Notes under the pieces: model-generated
What the model was told of the DNA's origin: nothing
The model's input: only the letters and a program-made list of their open reading frames with translations
The model's database searches: none
Program-made: the position numbers and the translations under genes
Origin: Plantactinospora soyae
GTDB lineage: Bacteria > Actinomycetota > Actinomycetes > Mycobacteriales > Micromonosporaceae
Direction of reading: 5' to 3'
Length of the DNA stretch: 64,000 nucleotides
Assembly (NCBI RefSeq): GCF_014874095.1
Contig: NZ_JADBEB010000001.1
Span: 4,464,001 to 4,528,000 of the forward strand
Part shown: positions 47,201 to 55,649 of the stretch, piece by piece
Numbering within the stretch: position 1 is the stretch's first letter
Layout of the letters: the number at the start of each line of letters is the position of its first letter

Positions 47201-47597
47201 GTTCGCCCAGGTACGGCAGAACGTCACCATCGCCAACACCAGCGACGCCGGTGGCGGTCAGCACGTCAACGGGATCGACGCGGGTGACCACATCGCGTTC
47301 GACCCGATCAACCTGGGTGACGCCAGCGCGGTCACGTTCCGGGTCTCGGGCGGCTCGGCGGCCACCGCCGGTACGCCCCGGGCCACGGTCGAGCTGCGGC
47401 TCGACTCGCCGACCGGCCCGTTGGTCGGCACCGCCACGCTGAATGCGACGACCGGCAACAACGACTGGTCCAGCCAGAGCCTGCCGGTCGACCAGCCGGC
47501 CGGTGGACACCGGCTCTACCTGGTCTTCCAACCGGTCGCCGGTGGTCCGACCACCGGCCTGGTCAACCTCAACTGGGTGGAGTTCACCGCTAAGTAG
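44274..47597 (+). CDS. secreted ThuA - sorbosone/glucose dehydrogenase-type propeller - PKD - CBM6 protein
   Basis: A 1107-residue secreted protein. A Sec signal (LTVLAATATIIPLTTAAPAA) is followed by a ThuA-like domain (about 62-285; GGGYAGVHAAAETEP). Next is a six-bladed propeller of the soluble PQQ glucose/sorbosone dehydrogenase type (about 290-755; GLLYLITGDDTNAGG, GNYGWPYCY), then a PKD domain (about 780-858; SYAWDFTSDGTVDSADPSTS) and a CBM6-like domain (about 980-1107). GGAGGAAAC precedes ATG 44274. It probably oxidises or binds sugars outside the cell. PQQ use is inferred only. It ends at a strong dispersed-type terminator. Confidence 0.9.
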   Translation: MQAILRRWLTVLAATATIIPLTTAAPAAAVPDPGPAAGSGETLVARENGPAALRSQARAPRDYGVLVFTKTAGARRASIADGVRAIRDLGRENDFTVTVTQDSGAFTEQNLARYRTVIFLNTTGDILNATQETAFERYVKAGGGYAGVHAAAETEPDWPFYQSLLGAKATGASGVEPGNIDVADRAHPSTETVPRTLTLTEEWYNFSANVRGTAHVLATADERSFAGGGMGFDHPIAWCKDYQGGRSWYTGLGHSIETYRSNAFTKHLLGGIQWAAGVVEGDCGATVTGNYEKVTLNDEPGEPMSLAVLPDGRVLHNTRGGQIRLYDPASGASPVIATIPVYSHDEDGLQTVAIDPDFATNNWVYLFYSPPLSTPVDNPATPGVNEGDAPATSTDPTVWDKFKGYNQLSRVKMVQGATPHLDMSTEQQILRVDVDRGICCHVAGKVKFDAKGLLYLITGDDTNAGGSDGFVPINESPTQGPGYDAQRSAGNTNDLRGKLLRIKVKPNGTYTSPAGNLFPEAQDHAGKTRPEIFLMGLRNPFRYDVDASGRVYVGDYSPDSRTSSPTRGPEGTGRWFSTNKAGNYGWPYCYSPALPYVDYDFATRTSGAPFNCGAPVNDSPRNTGLTVLPAVQQPQFWYTYEARTPCPGAYLETPPTSCDFKWPVVGTGGVGPHGGPIYSYDPASTSETKFPEYYHDAVVFGEFTRDKIFMMRTDGKGNLAGVEQLLPGFVFDNPMEMEFGPDGSLYLLEYGDGFFTANPDAQLSVIRYVKGKRSPVAVLNASPTSGQAPLTVNFSAAGSHDPDPGESISYAWDFTSDGTVDSADPSTSYTYTANGTYTARLTVTDSSGRTGVLTRVITVGNTAPTVTVTSPVAGSFFNWGDQIPYTVTVTDPEDGTIDCSRVTVSFVLGHDTHGHEHGSTTGCTGTLQSPADGADHAGGYLYGGISASYTDLGGGGQPALTTVNQVVVQTPRQQAEFAQVRQNVTIANTSDAGGGQHVNGIDAGDHIAFDPINLGDASAVTFRVSGGSAATAGTPRATVELRLDSPTGPLVGTATLNATTGNNDWSSQSLPVDQPAGGHRLYLVFQPVAGGPTTGLVNLNWVEFTAK

Positions 47598-47601
47598 AAA
47601 A

Positions 47602-47655
47602 GTTAGGAAGGGCCCCCGCCTATCGTTTTTTGTATAGGCGGGGGCCCTTCCTAAC
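47602..47655. terminator. 22-bp perfect-stem terminator, dispersed hairpin copy 1
   Basis: The left arm (47602-47623, starting GTTAGGAAGGGCCCCCGCC) and the right arm (47634-47655, ending GGGCCCTTCCTAAC) are perfect 22-bp complements. The 10-nt loop contains six T. It starts 5 bp after the stop of the ThuA-type gene. A near-identical element follows the xylanase gene at 58389-58440. Confidence 0.85.
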
Positions 47656-47861
47656 GTCCCCAGGGGTCGGTGTCGCCGGTGACGTCCCGGGTGCGGCCTG
47701 GCCGGCGGCCTGGCCCGGCCCGCCGAACGTGCTGCGGCGGACGACCTCCAGGGCTGAGACCGGTGCCGGGAAGCCCTCGCCGACGGCGTCCTCGGCCCGC
47801 GCCGATCGTTCGCCTATAGGAGGAGCGACCGGAGCTTCGGGGAGTGGGGGGCGGCTGCTCG

Positions 47862-49040
47862 ATGGCGGGCGAGGATACGGCGGCACTGATACGGCAACCC
47901 GACGCGCCGAAGCGGGCGACCCTGCTGGAACTCCTGCTGGACGTGGTCTACGTCGCGGCCCTCGCCCTCATCTCGATGCGGCTGGCGAGCGACGTGACCT
48001 GGCTCGGCGGGGTGCGGGTGCTGGTGCTGCTGATGGCGATCTGGTGGATCTGGTCGATCACCGCGCTGCTGACCGACTTCTACAACCCGGAGCAACTCAG
48101 GATCCAGCTCGTCGTCGCCTGGGCCATGCTCGGCAGCGTCGTGATGACGGCCGCGATCCCGCACGCGTTCATCGACCACGGCTGGCTGTTCGCCGGGATG
48201 TACGTCGCGATCCACGTCGGACGCGGAATCATGCTGGTGTCCCTGCTACGCGGACACGAGGCCCAGGCCCGTGCCACCCGGTTCCTCGTCTGGTTCGTCG
48301 TCTCCGGTACGGCCTGGATCGCCGGAGCCTTCCTGCCGAACCCGCTGCGGCTCCTGCTCTGGGGCATCGCCCTGATGATCGACTACATCGGCGGGGCACT
48401 GCGGTATCCCTCGCCTCGGCTCGGCCGGGTGCCGCTGGCCCAGTACGACAAGGGGAGCGAGCACCTCGGCGAGCGGTACCAGCAGTTCATCATTCTCGCC
48501 CTCGGCGACATCATCCTGGTGCCGGTGCTCCAGAACGACGGGCGTGGCTTCACCGCGGGTCGGCTGGGTGGACTGCTGCTGGCATTCGCCACGATGCTCC
48601 TGCTCTGGCACATCTACGTCTACCGGGCCGGTGCGTTCCTACAGGTGGCGATCACCAAGCGGCCCGGCCGGGCGACCCGCTGGGCGCCGTACACCCATCT
48701 GCTCATGGTGGCCGGAATCGTGTCGACCGCCGCCGGGTTCGAACTTGTGATCAATGGGAACAGGACCCGGGCGGGGCTGGGCTGGGTGCTGGTGGTGGTT
48801 GGCGGGCCGACCCTGTTCCTGATCGGGCGAACGATCTTCGAGTACGAGATCTTCGGCAGGTTCTCCTGGTCCCGGCTGCTCTGGGTGCTCGTACTGGTCG
48901 GGCTGACGCCGCTGGTCGCGTCCCGCCCCCTGATCCTCGCCGCCTCCGTCACCGGCGCCGCCCTGCTCGGCGTCGGCCTGTCGGACGCGGTCCGGGCGAA
49001 GGGGCGGCCGTCGCCGGTCGAGCGCTCCGAGCAGCCGTGA
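47862..49040 (+). CDS. low-temperature-requirement A (LtrA)-family membrane protein
   Basis: A 392-residue multi-pass membrane protein of the LtrA family: KRATLLELLLDVVYVAALAL (the E-x3-D-x2-Y motif of the first helix), later ERYQQFIILALGDIILVPVL and ten or so hydrophobic segments in total. The Gly-Glu of the usual A-L-G-E motif is Gly-Asp here. The biochemical role of LtrA proteins is not established. ATG 47862 is used, although GTG at 47844 would add six residues. Confidence 0.85.
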   Translation: MAGEDTAALIRQPDAPKRATLLELLLDVVYVAALALISMRLASDVTWLGGVRVLVLLMAIWWIWSITALLTDFYNPEQLRIQLVVAWAMLGSVVMTAAIPHAFIDHGWLFAGMYVAIHVGRGIMLVSLLRGHEAQARATRFLVWFVVSGTAWIAGAFLPNPLRLLLWGIALMIDYIGGALRYPSPRLGRVPLAQYDKGSEHLGERYQQFIILALGDIILVPVLQNDGRGFTAGRLGGLLLAFATMLLLWHIYVYRAGAFLQVAITKRPGRATRWAPYTHLLMVAGIVSTAAGFELVINGNRTRAGLGWVLVVVGGPTLFLIGRTIFEYEIFGRFSWSRLLWVLVLVGLTPLVASRPLILAASVTGAALLGVGLSDAVRAKGRPSPVERSEQP

Positions 49041-49212
49041 CCCGCCCCCGGCCCACGCCGGGGCGACCAACTGCTCCGTCTCCCTGACTGTTCCGCTGTT
49101 TGCCGATTTGGCAACGGCGCTTGTCGAATCCGGGATTCCGGACGGACAGTCGAGGCGGGTGGCCGGCCGGCTGGTCCGGGCGGCACCCGAACGGGACGAG
49201 GAGGGCACGGAG

Positions 49213-50286
49213 ATGGACAGGACATACGACGTACTGGTGGTGGGCGGTGGCGCGGCCGGACTGAGCGCCGGGTTGGCCCTGGCCCGGGCCCGTCGCGCGG
49301 TACTGGTGGTCGACGCCGGTGCACCCCGCAACGCCCCGGCCGGCCACGTGCACAACTACCTGGGCCGGGAGGGTACGCCGCCGGGCGAACTGCTGGCCGT
49401 CGGACGCGCGGAGCTGGCCGGGTACGGCGGCGAGGTCATGTCCGGCCGGGCCGTACGCGCCGAGTCGCTGGACGGCCGGCCGTCCGGTCCCGGCTTCCGG
49501 GTCGAACTCGCCGACGGTCGATCCGTGCTGGCGCGGCGACTGCTGATGGCCACCGGTCTGGTGGACGAGTTGCCGGATATCCCGGGGCTGCACCAGCGGT
49601 GGGGTCGGGAGGTGCTGCACTGCCCGTACTGCCACGGCTGGGAGGTCCGGGACCAGGCGATCGGCGTCCTGGCCACCGGCCCGATGGCGACGCACCAGGC
49701 CCTGCTGTTCCGGCAGTGGAGCCCGGACGTGACGCTCTTCCAGCACACCGCCGCCCCGCCAAGCGCGGACGAGCGGGAGCAGCTCGCCGCCCGGGGGATT
49801 CCGGTGGTGACGGGCGAGGTCGTGGGGCTGGAGCTGACCGACGACGGGCTCACCGGTGTCCGGCTGCGCTCGGGACAGGTCGTCCCGCGCCAGGCCCTGA
49901 CGGTGATGCCACGGTTCACCGCCCGCGCCGACCTGCTCGCCCCACTCGGGCTGGCACCGACCGAGCTGCGGGTCGACGGGTACGTCGTGGGCAGCTACGT
50001 ACCCGCCGATCCGACCGGTGCGACCGCGATCCCCGGCGTCTGGGTGGCCGGCAACGTGGCGGACGTCCGGGCAGGGGTGATCAACGCCGCCGCGGCCGGC
50101 CTGAACGTCGCCGCGGCGGTCAATGCCGACCTCGTCGCCGAGGACACCCGGCGGGCGGTGGCGGAGCACCGGCGCGGATCCGGCACGCCCGCCGGGTCGG
50201 CCGGCGCGTCGGCGGAGCCCTTCTCGGCCGAACACGAGCGGGAGCTGTCCGAGCGGGTGCTCGGGGACCGCCGGCACGGCTGGTGA
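49213..50286 (+). CDS. thioredoxin reductase-like FAD/NAD(P) oxidoreductase
   Basis: A 357-residue flavoprotein. YDVLVVGGGAAGLSAGLALA binds FAD; Cys136-x2-Cys139 in LHCPYCHGWEV is the redox pair; IPGVWVAGNVADVRAGVINA is the second FAD motif. The NAD(P)-binding glycine motif is weak (GVLATGPMATHQ). This fits the low-molecular-weight TrxR-like group that works with unknown partners in actinomycetes. A 40-residue charged tail (FSAEHERELSERVLGDRR) extends beyond the usual end. GAGGAGG precedes ATG 49213. Confidence 0.88.
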   Translation: MDRTYDVLVVGGGAAGLSAGLALARARRAVLVVDAGAPRNAPAGHVHNYLGREGTPPGELLAVGRAELAGYGGEVMSGRAVRAESLDGRPSGPGFRVELADGRSVLARRLLMATGLVDELPDIPGLHQRWGREVLHCPYCHGWEVRDQAIGVLATGPMATHQALLFRQWSPDVTLFQHTAAPPSADEREQLAARGIPVVTGEVVGLELTDDGLTGVRLRSGQVVPRQALTVMPRFTARADLLAPLGLAPTELRVDGYVVGSYVPADPTGATAIPGVWVAGNVADVRAGVINAAAAGLNVAAAVNADLVAEDTRRAVAEHRRGSGTPAGSAGASAEPFSAEHERELSERVLGDRRHGW

Positions 50287-50386
50287 GCCGATCCGGCACC
50301 GGGGCGGCCGGCCGGGCAGCGTCGACGACGGTGTGCTCCGGGCGAGTGGGCGTCCGCGACGGATCGGCGGTGCCGCCACGATGGCG

Positions 50387-52102
50387 TCAGTCGACCGGTG
50401 GTGGCGGCACCCGTTCCCGACCGTCCGGGGCCCGGCCGTCCGCGTCGGGCGTACCGGCTGGGTCCCCGCCTTCGGCGGTGTCGGTCCGGGATCCGTTCCC
50501 GGCGGGGGTGGCGCTGGACCTGTCCTCGGTGGCGTTGGCGCTGGGCTGGTCCTCGGTGGCGTCGGTCCGGGGCTCGGTCCCGGTGGTGCCGGCCGGCCGG
50601 CCGGCTTCCGCGGCCAGGGCCCGACGCCGCCGGAGCAGCCGGAATCCGACGGGTGCGAGCAGGGCCAGCACGGTCGCCACGAACAGCGTTCCGGAGATCG
50701 GGCGGGTGACGAAGCCGGTCGGGTCACCATCGAAGATCCGCATCGACTGCCGGAACGCGGTCTCCAGGAGGCTGCCGAGGACGAACGCCAGCACCATCGG
50801 GCCGGGTTCGAAGCCGGTCTTCTTCATCAGGTACCCGACCACACCGAAGAAGATCACCAACAGCATGTCGAAGGTGCTGTTGTTGACGGTGTAGACGCCG
50901 AGCATCGTCACCATCACCACGATCGGGGCGAGGATGCTGTCGCGTACCGACACGAGCCGGACGAAGACGCCCACCAGCGGAACGCTGAGGATCAGCAGGA
51001 ATATGTTGCCGATGTACATCGAGTCGACAACGCCCCAGAAGACCTCGGGATTCTCGTTGATCAGGCGGGGGCCGGGCGGGATCCCCTGGAGCAGCAGCGC
51101 GCCGAAGATCAGCGCCATCACCGGATTGGTCGGGATGCCCAGCGTCAGCAGCGGAATGAACGACGACGTCGCCGCCGCGTTGTTCGCGCTCTCCGGCGCC
51201 GCCACACCCTCGATGGCGCCCCGGCCGAAACGTTCCGGCGTCTTGCTGCGGCGCTTCTCCAGGCCGTACGCCGCCATCGACGACAGCACACCGCCGCCGC
51301 CGGGCAGCAGGCCGATGACGAAACCGACCACCGAGCCCCGGCCCACCGCTCCGCGCGACTGCCGCCAGTCCGCGCGGGACGGCCACACGTTGCTGACCGT
51401 CGGCTTCGGCAGCTTGTTCCGGGCCCGGTGTTCGAGGTGGTACAGGATCTCGCCGAGCCCGAACAGACCCATCGCGAGGGCGACGAAGTCGACGCCGTCG
51501 GCCAGGTTGATGCTGCCGAACGTGAACCGTGGCGAGGCGAACAGCGGATCCGGCCCCATCGCGGCGAGCAGCAGGCCGAGCGCGGCGGCGGCCAGGCTCT
51601 TCGCGGTCGACACCGTGCCGAGGGTGGCGACCAGCAGGATCCCCATCGCGGCCAGTACGGCGTTCTCCGGCGGCCCGAACCCGAGCGAGAACCGGGCCAG
51701 CAGTGGGGCGATCAGGGTCAGCCCGATGATGCTGACCGTGCCGCCGATGAACGATCCGATGGCGGCGATGCCGAGCGCCGAACCGGCCCGGCCCTGCCGC
51801 GCCATCTGGTACCCGTCGATGGTGGTGATGACGGTGGCCGCCTCGCCGGGCAGCCGCAGCAGGACCGAGGTGATCGTGCCGCCGTACATCGCGCCGTAGT
51901 AGATGCCGGCGAGGAGGATGATCGCCGATTCGGCCGGGATCTCGTACGTGATCGGCAGCAGCAGGGCGATCGTCGCGACCGGTCCGAGGCCCGGCAGGAC
52001 GCCGATCACCATTCCGATCACGACACCGGCGAGGACGTACAGCAGATTGACCGGGGTGAACACCACCCCGAAGCCGGAGAGGACGGGGTCGAAATAGTCC
52101 AC
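50387..52102 (-). CDS. tctA: tripartite tricarboxylate transporter, large membrane subunit
   Basis: A 571-residue membrane protein of the TctA family, with about twelve membrane segments and the Gly-rich motif GVLPGLGPVATIALLLPIT near residue 40, which is repeated inverted-like later (GLLPGGGGVLSSMAAYGLE). The last 60 residues form a Thr/Ala/Asp-rich cytoplasmic tail not usual in the family. GTG 52102 follows directly after the tctB stop. With TctB and TctC it imports citrate or other carboxylates driven by an ion gradient. Confidence 0.93.
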   Translation of the reverse strand: MDYFDPVLSGFGVVFTPVNLLYVLAGVVIGMVIGVLPGLGPVATIALLLPITYEIPAESAIILLAGIYYGAMYGGTITSVLLRLPGEAATVITTIDGYQMARQGRAGSALGIAAIGSFIGGTVSIIGLTLIAPLLARFSLGFGPPENAVLAAMGILLVATLGTVSTAKSLAAAALGLLLAAMGPDPLFASPRFTFGSINLADGVDFVALAMGLFGLGEILYHLEHRARNKLPKPTVSNVWPSRADWRQSRGAVGRGSVVGFVIGLLPGGGGVLSSMAAYGLEKRRSKTPERFGRGAIEGVAAPESANNAAATSSFIPLLTLGIPTNPVMALIFGALLLQGIPPGPRLINENPEVFWGVVDSMYIGNIFLLILSVPLVGVFVRLVSVRDSILAPIVVMVTMLGVYTVNNSTFDMLLVIFFGVVGYLMKKTGFEPGPMVLAFVLGSLLETAFRQSMRIFDGDPTGFVTRPISGTLFVATVLALLAPVGFRLLRRRRALAAEAGRPAGTTGTEPRTDATEDQPSANATEDRSSATPAGNGSRTDTAEGGDPAGTPDADGRAPDGRERVPPPPVD

Positions 52103-52612
52103 TCAGAACGCCAATCTCGGTAACGGGACACCCAGGCCGGTGATGAACAGCAAATAGAGCACCAGGGTGGTGGAGGCGCTGACGGCGGCGGTGACCAGCC
52201 AGGACTCCCGGCCGAGTACCTTCAGCCAGAGCACCATGACCAGCAGGGTCGGTATCTCGAAGCCGATCCGGGTGATCAACAGGACGAAGACGACCAGGCC
52301 GGCGAGGCCCACGGCGATCCCGATCGCGCCCCGGCTGAACTGTTCGGCGTCCCGCGCCCCGCGCTCGAAGATCAGCGTCCACGAACCGGCGCCGACCAGC
52401 AGCAGACTGGCCAGCGCCGGCCACAGACCCGGTCCGGCCTCCACCGGCGTGCCGAGCGAGAGCGAGACCGAGTACGCCAGGCAGGCGAGCCCCAGCGCTA
52501 TCGGCACCACGGCGGCAACGAGTTGCCCCAGCGGCCCGGCGGGCGGGATGTCGGTCGGCATCGCCTCCGGCAGGGCCGGCAACGGCTCCTCGTCGGTTTC
52601 CGCCCGACTCAT
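52103..52612 (-). CDS. tctB: tripartite tricarboxylate transporter, small membrane subunit
   Basis: A 169-residue TctB-type protein with four hydrophobic segments (LVAAVVPIALGLACLAYSVS, then two central helices and YLLFITGLGVPLP at the end). It assists TctA and is encoded between tctC and tctA, overlapping tctC by 4 bp (ATGA) and abutting tctA. Sequence conservation in this subunit is low; gene order supports the call. Confidence 0.88.
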   Translation of the reverse strand: MSRAETDEEPLPALPEAMPTDIPPAGPLGQLVAAVVPIALGLACLAYSVSLSLGTPVEAGPGLWPALASLLLVGAGSWTLIFERGARDAEQFSRGAIGIAVGLAGLVVFVLLITRIGFEIPTLLVMVLWLKVLGRESWLVTAAVSASTTLVLYLLFITGLGVPLPRLAF

Positions 52613-53634
52613 TTCGGTTGGAGTCCGAACCGGTCGATCAGCAGTTTGTACCGGTCGAAGTCACCCTTGATCTTGCTGGCCACCTCGCTGCCCTCGACCT
52701 CGAACTGGTCGATGAAGTTCTTCTTCAGGAAGGCCTCGTACTCCGGGTCCTTGACCGCCTCGCGGAACGCCTTCTGTAGCGCGGTCACCGCGTCGGCGGA
52801 GATCGACTTTGGTCCGGCGATGAACCGCGCCTGGTCGACGGTGAGGTCGAAGCCCTTCTCCTTCGCGGTCGGCAGGTCCGGCAAGGACGGGCTGCGCTGC
52901 TGGCTGAACACCCCGAGCCAGCGCAGTTCCCCGGACTCCACCAGCCGCATCGACTCGGCCGGCTGGGATGCGCCGATGTCCACCTGCTTGCCGAGTACGG
53001 CGGTGACCGCCGGCCCGCCCCCGCCGAACGGGACGTCGGTGGCGTTGATGCCGGCGAGCTTGTAGAAGGCGGTCTGCGCGAAGTACGCCCCGGTGCCGAC
53101 GCCCGAGTGCCCGTACGTGATCCGCCGCCCGCTGTTCTTGAGCGCGATCACGTCGTCGAGGGTCTTGAACGGGGAGTCCTTGTGCGCGACGAGGACGATG
53201 TTCTCGACCGTCAGCCCGATGACCACACCCAGGTCGTCGAGCGAGACCGTGTCGGCGTTCCTGACCAACTGTGGAGTGAGCGTGAACAGCGAACTCGGCG
53301 GGAAGCCGATCGTGTAGCCGTCGCCCTGGGCGGCGGCCACCTCCTTGGTGCCGACGGCGGCGGCCGCGCCGTCCCGGTTGACGATCACCATCGAGTGGCC
53401 GAGCGGCTTCTCGATCGCCTTGCCGAGCGTCCGGGCGATGAGGTCGGTGCTGCCGCCCGGCGCGAACGGCACGATCAGCTCGACCGATCGTTGCGGGTAC
53501 GCCGAGCCGCCCTCACCGTCACCGCCGCCGGTCTGCACACCGCACCCTGCGAGGAACGTTCCCGCGCCGAGCCCCACACCCAGTCTCAGGGCGGCACGCC
53601 TGTTCACGGCGTGCCCCAAAGCCGAATCGGTCAC
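52609..53634 (-). CDS. tctC: tripartite tricarboxylate transporter binding lipoprotein (Bug family)
   Basis: A 341-residue solute-binding lipoprotein. VNRRAALRLGVGLGAGTFLAGC combines a possible Tat motif with a lipobox; the Cys is about residue 31. The mature part is a Bug-type fold (YPQRSVELIVPFAPGGSTD, with the ligand-binding PGG; later ITYGHSGVGTGAYFAQ). GTG 53634 follows GGGAGG. It is the first gene of the tctCBA operon, and no TctDE two-component pair is present. The bound carboxylate is unknown. Confidence 0.93.
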   Translation of the reverse strand: MTDSALGHAVNRRAALRLGVGLGAGTFLAGCGVQTGGGDGEGGSAYPQRSVELIVPFAPGGSTDLIARTLGKAIEKPLGHSMVIVNRDGAAAAVGTKEVAAAQGDGYTIGFPPSSLFTLTPQLVRNADTVSLDDLGVVIGLTVENIVLVAHKDSPFKTLDDVIALKNSGRRITYGHSGVGTGAYFAQTAFYKLAGINATDVPFGGGGPAVTAVLGKQVDIGASQPAESMRLVESGELRWLGVFSQQRSPSLPDLPTAKEKGFDLTVDQARFIAGPKSISADAVTALQKAFREAVKDPEYEAFLKKNFIDQFEVEGSEVASKIKGDFDRYKLLIDRFGLQPK

Positions 53635-53791
53635 TGGTTCCTCCCTGGCGGTTCAGGTTGGAGATCTTGTCCGGGAAAACGTGTCACCTTGATACCCGCC
53701 GATCTTCGGGCTGTCAATCAAAGCGGTGGCATCCGGACCGAAGTGGACGCAATGTGGGCGACATTCACTCCATACGCAGCATTTACCGCGG

Positions 53792-55288
53792 TCAACCCGA
53801 GACGGGCTCGCCCTCACGGCTTCCCGCAGCCGGTGTGCCCGGGGTGGAACGCCCGGTCCGGCGGCGTACGGCGGTGACGACCAGGTCGACGGCGAGGAAG
53901 CCGAGCAGGGTGGCACCGAGTACCGGCAGCGCCACCCCGACCGCGATGGTGGACAGCACGCCGACGAGCAGGAGCGGCCACCGCAGCAGTCGCCATCCGC
54001 CGCGGGCCGGTGGGACACCGACCGGAGCACGCCGGTCGGCCCGGACCGGGCGCCGCTGCCACCACATCCGGTAGCCCCAGACGATCACGCAGAGCAGGCC
54101 GACGGCGAGTGCGGCCAGCAGGATCTGGTTGACGATGCCGAACAGGTATCCCATGTGGGCCTGCACGCCGAGCTTGGACAGCTGCGAGAGCAGTGGCCAG
54201 TCCGCGAAGTCGCTCCGGGCGACCACGCCGGTGGCCGGGTCGACCACGATCCGGTCCAGGCGTACCGGCCACGAGCGGTCGTCCTCGGCGACCAGCCAGC
54301 CCTGCCCGGCCCCGGTGGGCACGGTGATGTCGACCGGCCCGGTGATCCCGGCCGCCCCGGCGTGCCGGAGCACCGCGTCGACGGCCGTGACGTCCACTGC
54401 GTCGCCCGTTCCGACCGCGCCCCCGTGGTGTCCGCCACCGGTGGTCGGGGACGGCGGTGCGCCCGGCAGCGTGGTGTCCAGGGTCGGGCTGTGCGCCTGG
54501 AGGGCGGACAGCGCGGTGCTGAAGTTCGCGCCGGCCCAGCGCGACCAGGTCAGCCCGGTCGCGGACAGGAAGATCAGGCCGATCGCGAGCCACACCCCGA
54601 GAGAGGCGTGCCAACCCCGGGTCCGCCGTACGCCCCGGGCGGTGAGGTCCGGCAGCAGGAGCCGACGGGTGCGGCGGCGTACGGTCCACTGCCGGTGCAG
54701 CCACAGGGTGAGGCCGCCGAGCACCAGTACCCACAGCCAACTCGCGGCGACCTCGGAGTAGACCCGGCCGACGGCGCCGAGGTGCAGGTTGCGGTGCAGG
54801 TCGTCGATCCAGGTCATCAGCGGGGTCTCGCCGAACCAGGTGACGAGGGTGCCCCGGATCCGCAGGGTGTACGGATCCACGTAGACGGTGTGTTGCCGGT
54901 CGCCCAGCTCCGGCAGGTTGAAGACGACCCGGGTGGTGGCGTCCGGGGTGGCGGCCGGCAGGACCGAGGCCAGGGTGCCGTCCGGATGTGCGGCGACCGC
55001 CGCCGCCACCTGCGCGGACACCGGGTTCGCCTGGTCGCCGACCTGCGCCACCCGCAACTCGTTCCGGTAGACCAGCGAGTCGAGTTGCGGGGTGAACACG
55101 AACGCGAGGCCGCTCAGCGCGGCCACGGCCAGGAACGGGGCGACGAGGATTCCGGCGTAGAAGTGCAGCCGGGTGATCAACGGGATGGGTGACCACGACC
55201 GTCGGGGCGCGGCCGCCGGGGGCCGGGCCGGTTCGGGCGGAGCGTCCGGGGCAACCCCGATCGACACGTCGGATGGCGTCATGGACAC
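53792..55288 (-). CDS. PepSY-associated membrane protein
   Basis: A 498-residue protein of the PepSY-TM family: ITRLHFYAGILVAPFLAVAA opens the first membrane segment with its conserved His, and DDLHRNLHLGAVGRVYSEVA and WHASLGVWLAIGLIFLSATG carry further membrane-proximal His residues. A PepSY-like domain lies in the extracytoplasmic loop (RIVVDPATGVVARSDFADWP). The family is linked to iron-siderophore reduction and haem or Cu handling. GTG 55288 has GGGAG 7 bp upstream. No siderophore receptor is adjacent. Confidence 0.88.
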   Translation of the reverse strand: MSMTPSDVSIGVAPDAPPEPARPPAAAPRRSWSPIPLITRLHFYAGILVAPFLAVAALSGLAFVFTPQLDSLVYRNELRVAQVGDQANPVSAQVAAAVAAHPDGTLASVLPAATPDATTRVVFNLPELGDRQHTVYVDPYTLRIRGTLVTWFGETPLMTWIDDLHRNLHLGAVGRVYSEVAASWLWVLVLGGLTLWLHRQWTVRRRTRRLLLPDLTARGVRRTRGWHASLGVWLAIGLIFLSATGLTWSRWAGANFSTALSALQAHSPTLDTTLPGAPPSPTTGGGHHGGAVGTGDAVDVTAVDAVLRHAGAAGITGPVDITVPTGAGQGWLVAEDDRSWPVRLDRIVVDPATGVVARSDFADWPLLSQLSKLGVQAHMGYLFGIVNQILLAALAVGLLCVIVWGYRMWWQRRPVRADRRAPVGVPPARGGWRLLRWPLLLVGVLSTIAVGVALPVLGATLLGFLAVDLVVTAVRRRTGRSTPGTPAAGSREGEPVSG

Positions 55289-55425
55289 AGTTGGCTCCCT
55301 GTCAAGGCGGTGGCGCAGCGGGCGCGGACGGTCGAGACTCGACCGTCTGCAGGATCAGTCGCTCCACCGGGTCGACAAGTTCCCGGTCAATTCATAGACG
55401 TGAATGTATGCCGCGTTCGCCTCCG

Positions 55426-55521
55426 GCCCGGCCGCCCCGCCACCGTGCAGCCCGGCCGCCCCGCCACCGTGCAGCCCGGCCGCCCCGCCACCGTGCAGCC
55501 CCGCCGCCGCGACGCCGTGCC
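55426..55521. repeat. 24-bp tandem repeats
   Basis: Three identical 24-bp units (55426, 55450, 55474), each beginning GCCCGGCCGCCCCGCCACCG, are followed by a fourth degenerate unit (55498-55521). They lie downstream of the BtuF-like gene (minus strand) and upstream of the PepSY promoter. Confidence 0.85.
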
Positions 55522-55530
55522 GGCCCGCCG

Positions 55531-55623
55531 CCGCGCCGTCACCGTGACGCCCCGCCGCCCGCCGCGCCGTCACCGTGACGCCCCGCCGCCCGCCGCGCCG
55601 CCACCGTGACGCCCCGCTGCCGA
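55531..55623. repeat. 31-bp tandem repeats with internal hairpin
   Basis: Two identical 31-bp units (55531, 55562) and a diverged third (55593) each contain GTCACCGTGAC or a close variant, which can fold into a small hairpin. The 31-bp period is not a multiple of three, which argues against coding. Confidence 0.8.
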
Positions 55624-55649
55624 GCCGCCCCGCCGCCGTGCCGGCCGGG

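Larger units (their letters stand above)
55289..55649. other. intergenic region with tandem repeats
   Basis: About 360 bp between two minus-strand genes. The first 120 bp carry the PepSY promoter, including an inverted repeat ATTCA-n6-TGAAT near 55390-55405. The rest is two GC-rich tandem arrays, described separately. Long open frames through the repeats are compositional artefacts. Confidence 0.6.

Noticed and set aside
44100-47531. A 1143-codon open frame antisense to the ThuA/propeller gene
   Set aside because: Such frames arise from high GC and third-position bias. Its translation is Arg/Val/Gly-rich with no domain, while the plus strand encodes a clear multidomain protein.
55426-55623. 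CRISPR-like array
   Set aside because: Units are contiguous with no variable spacers, the period changes from 24 to 31 bp, and no cas genes are present.
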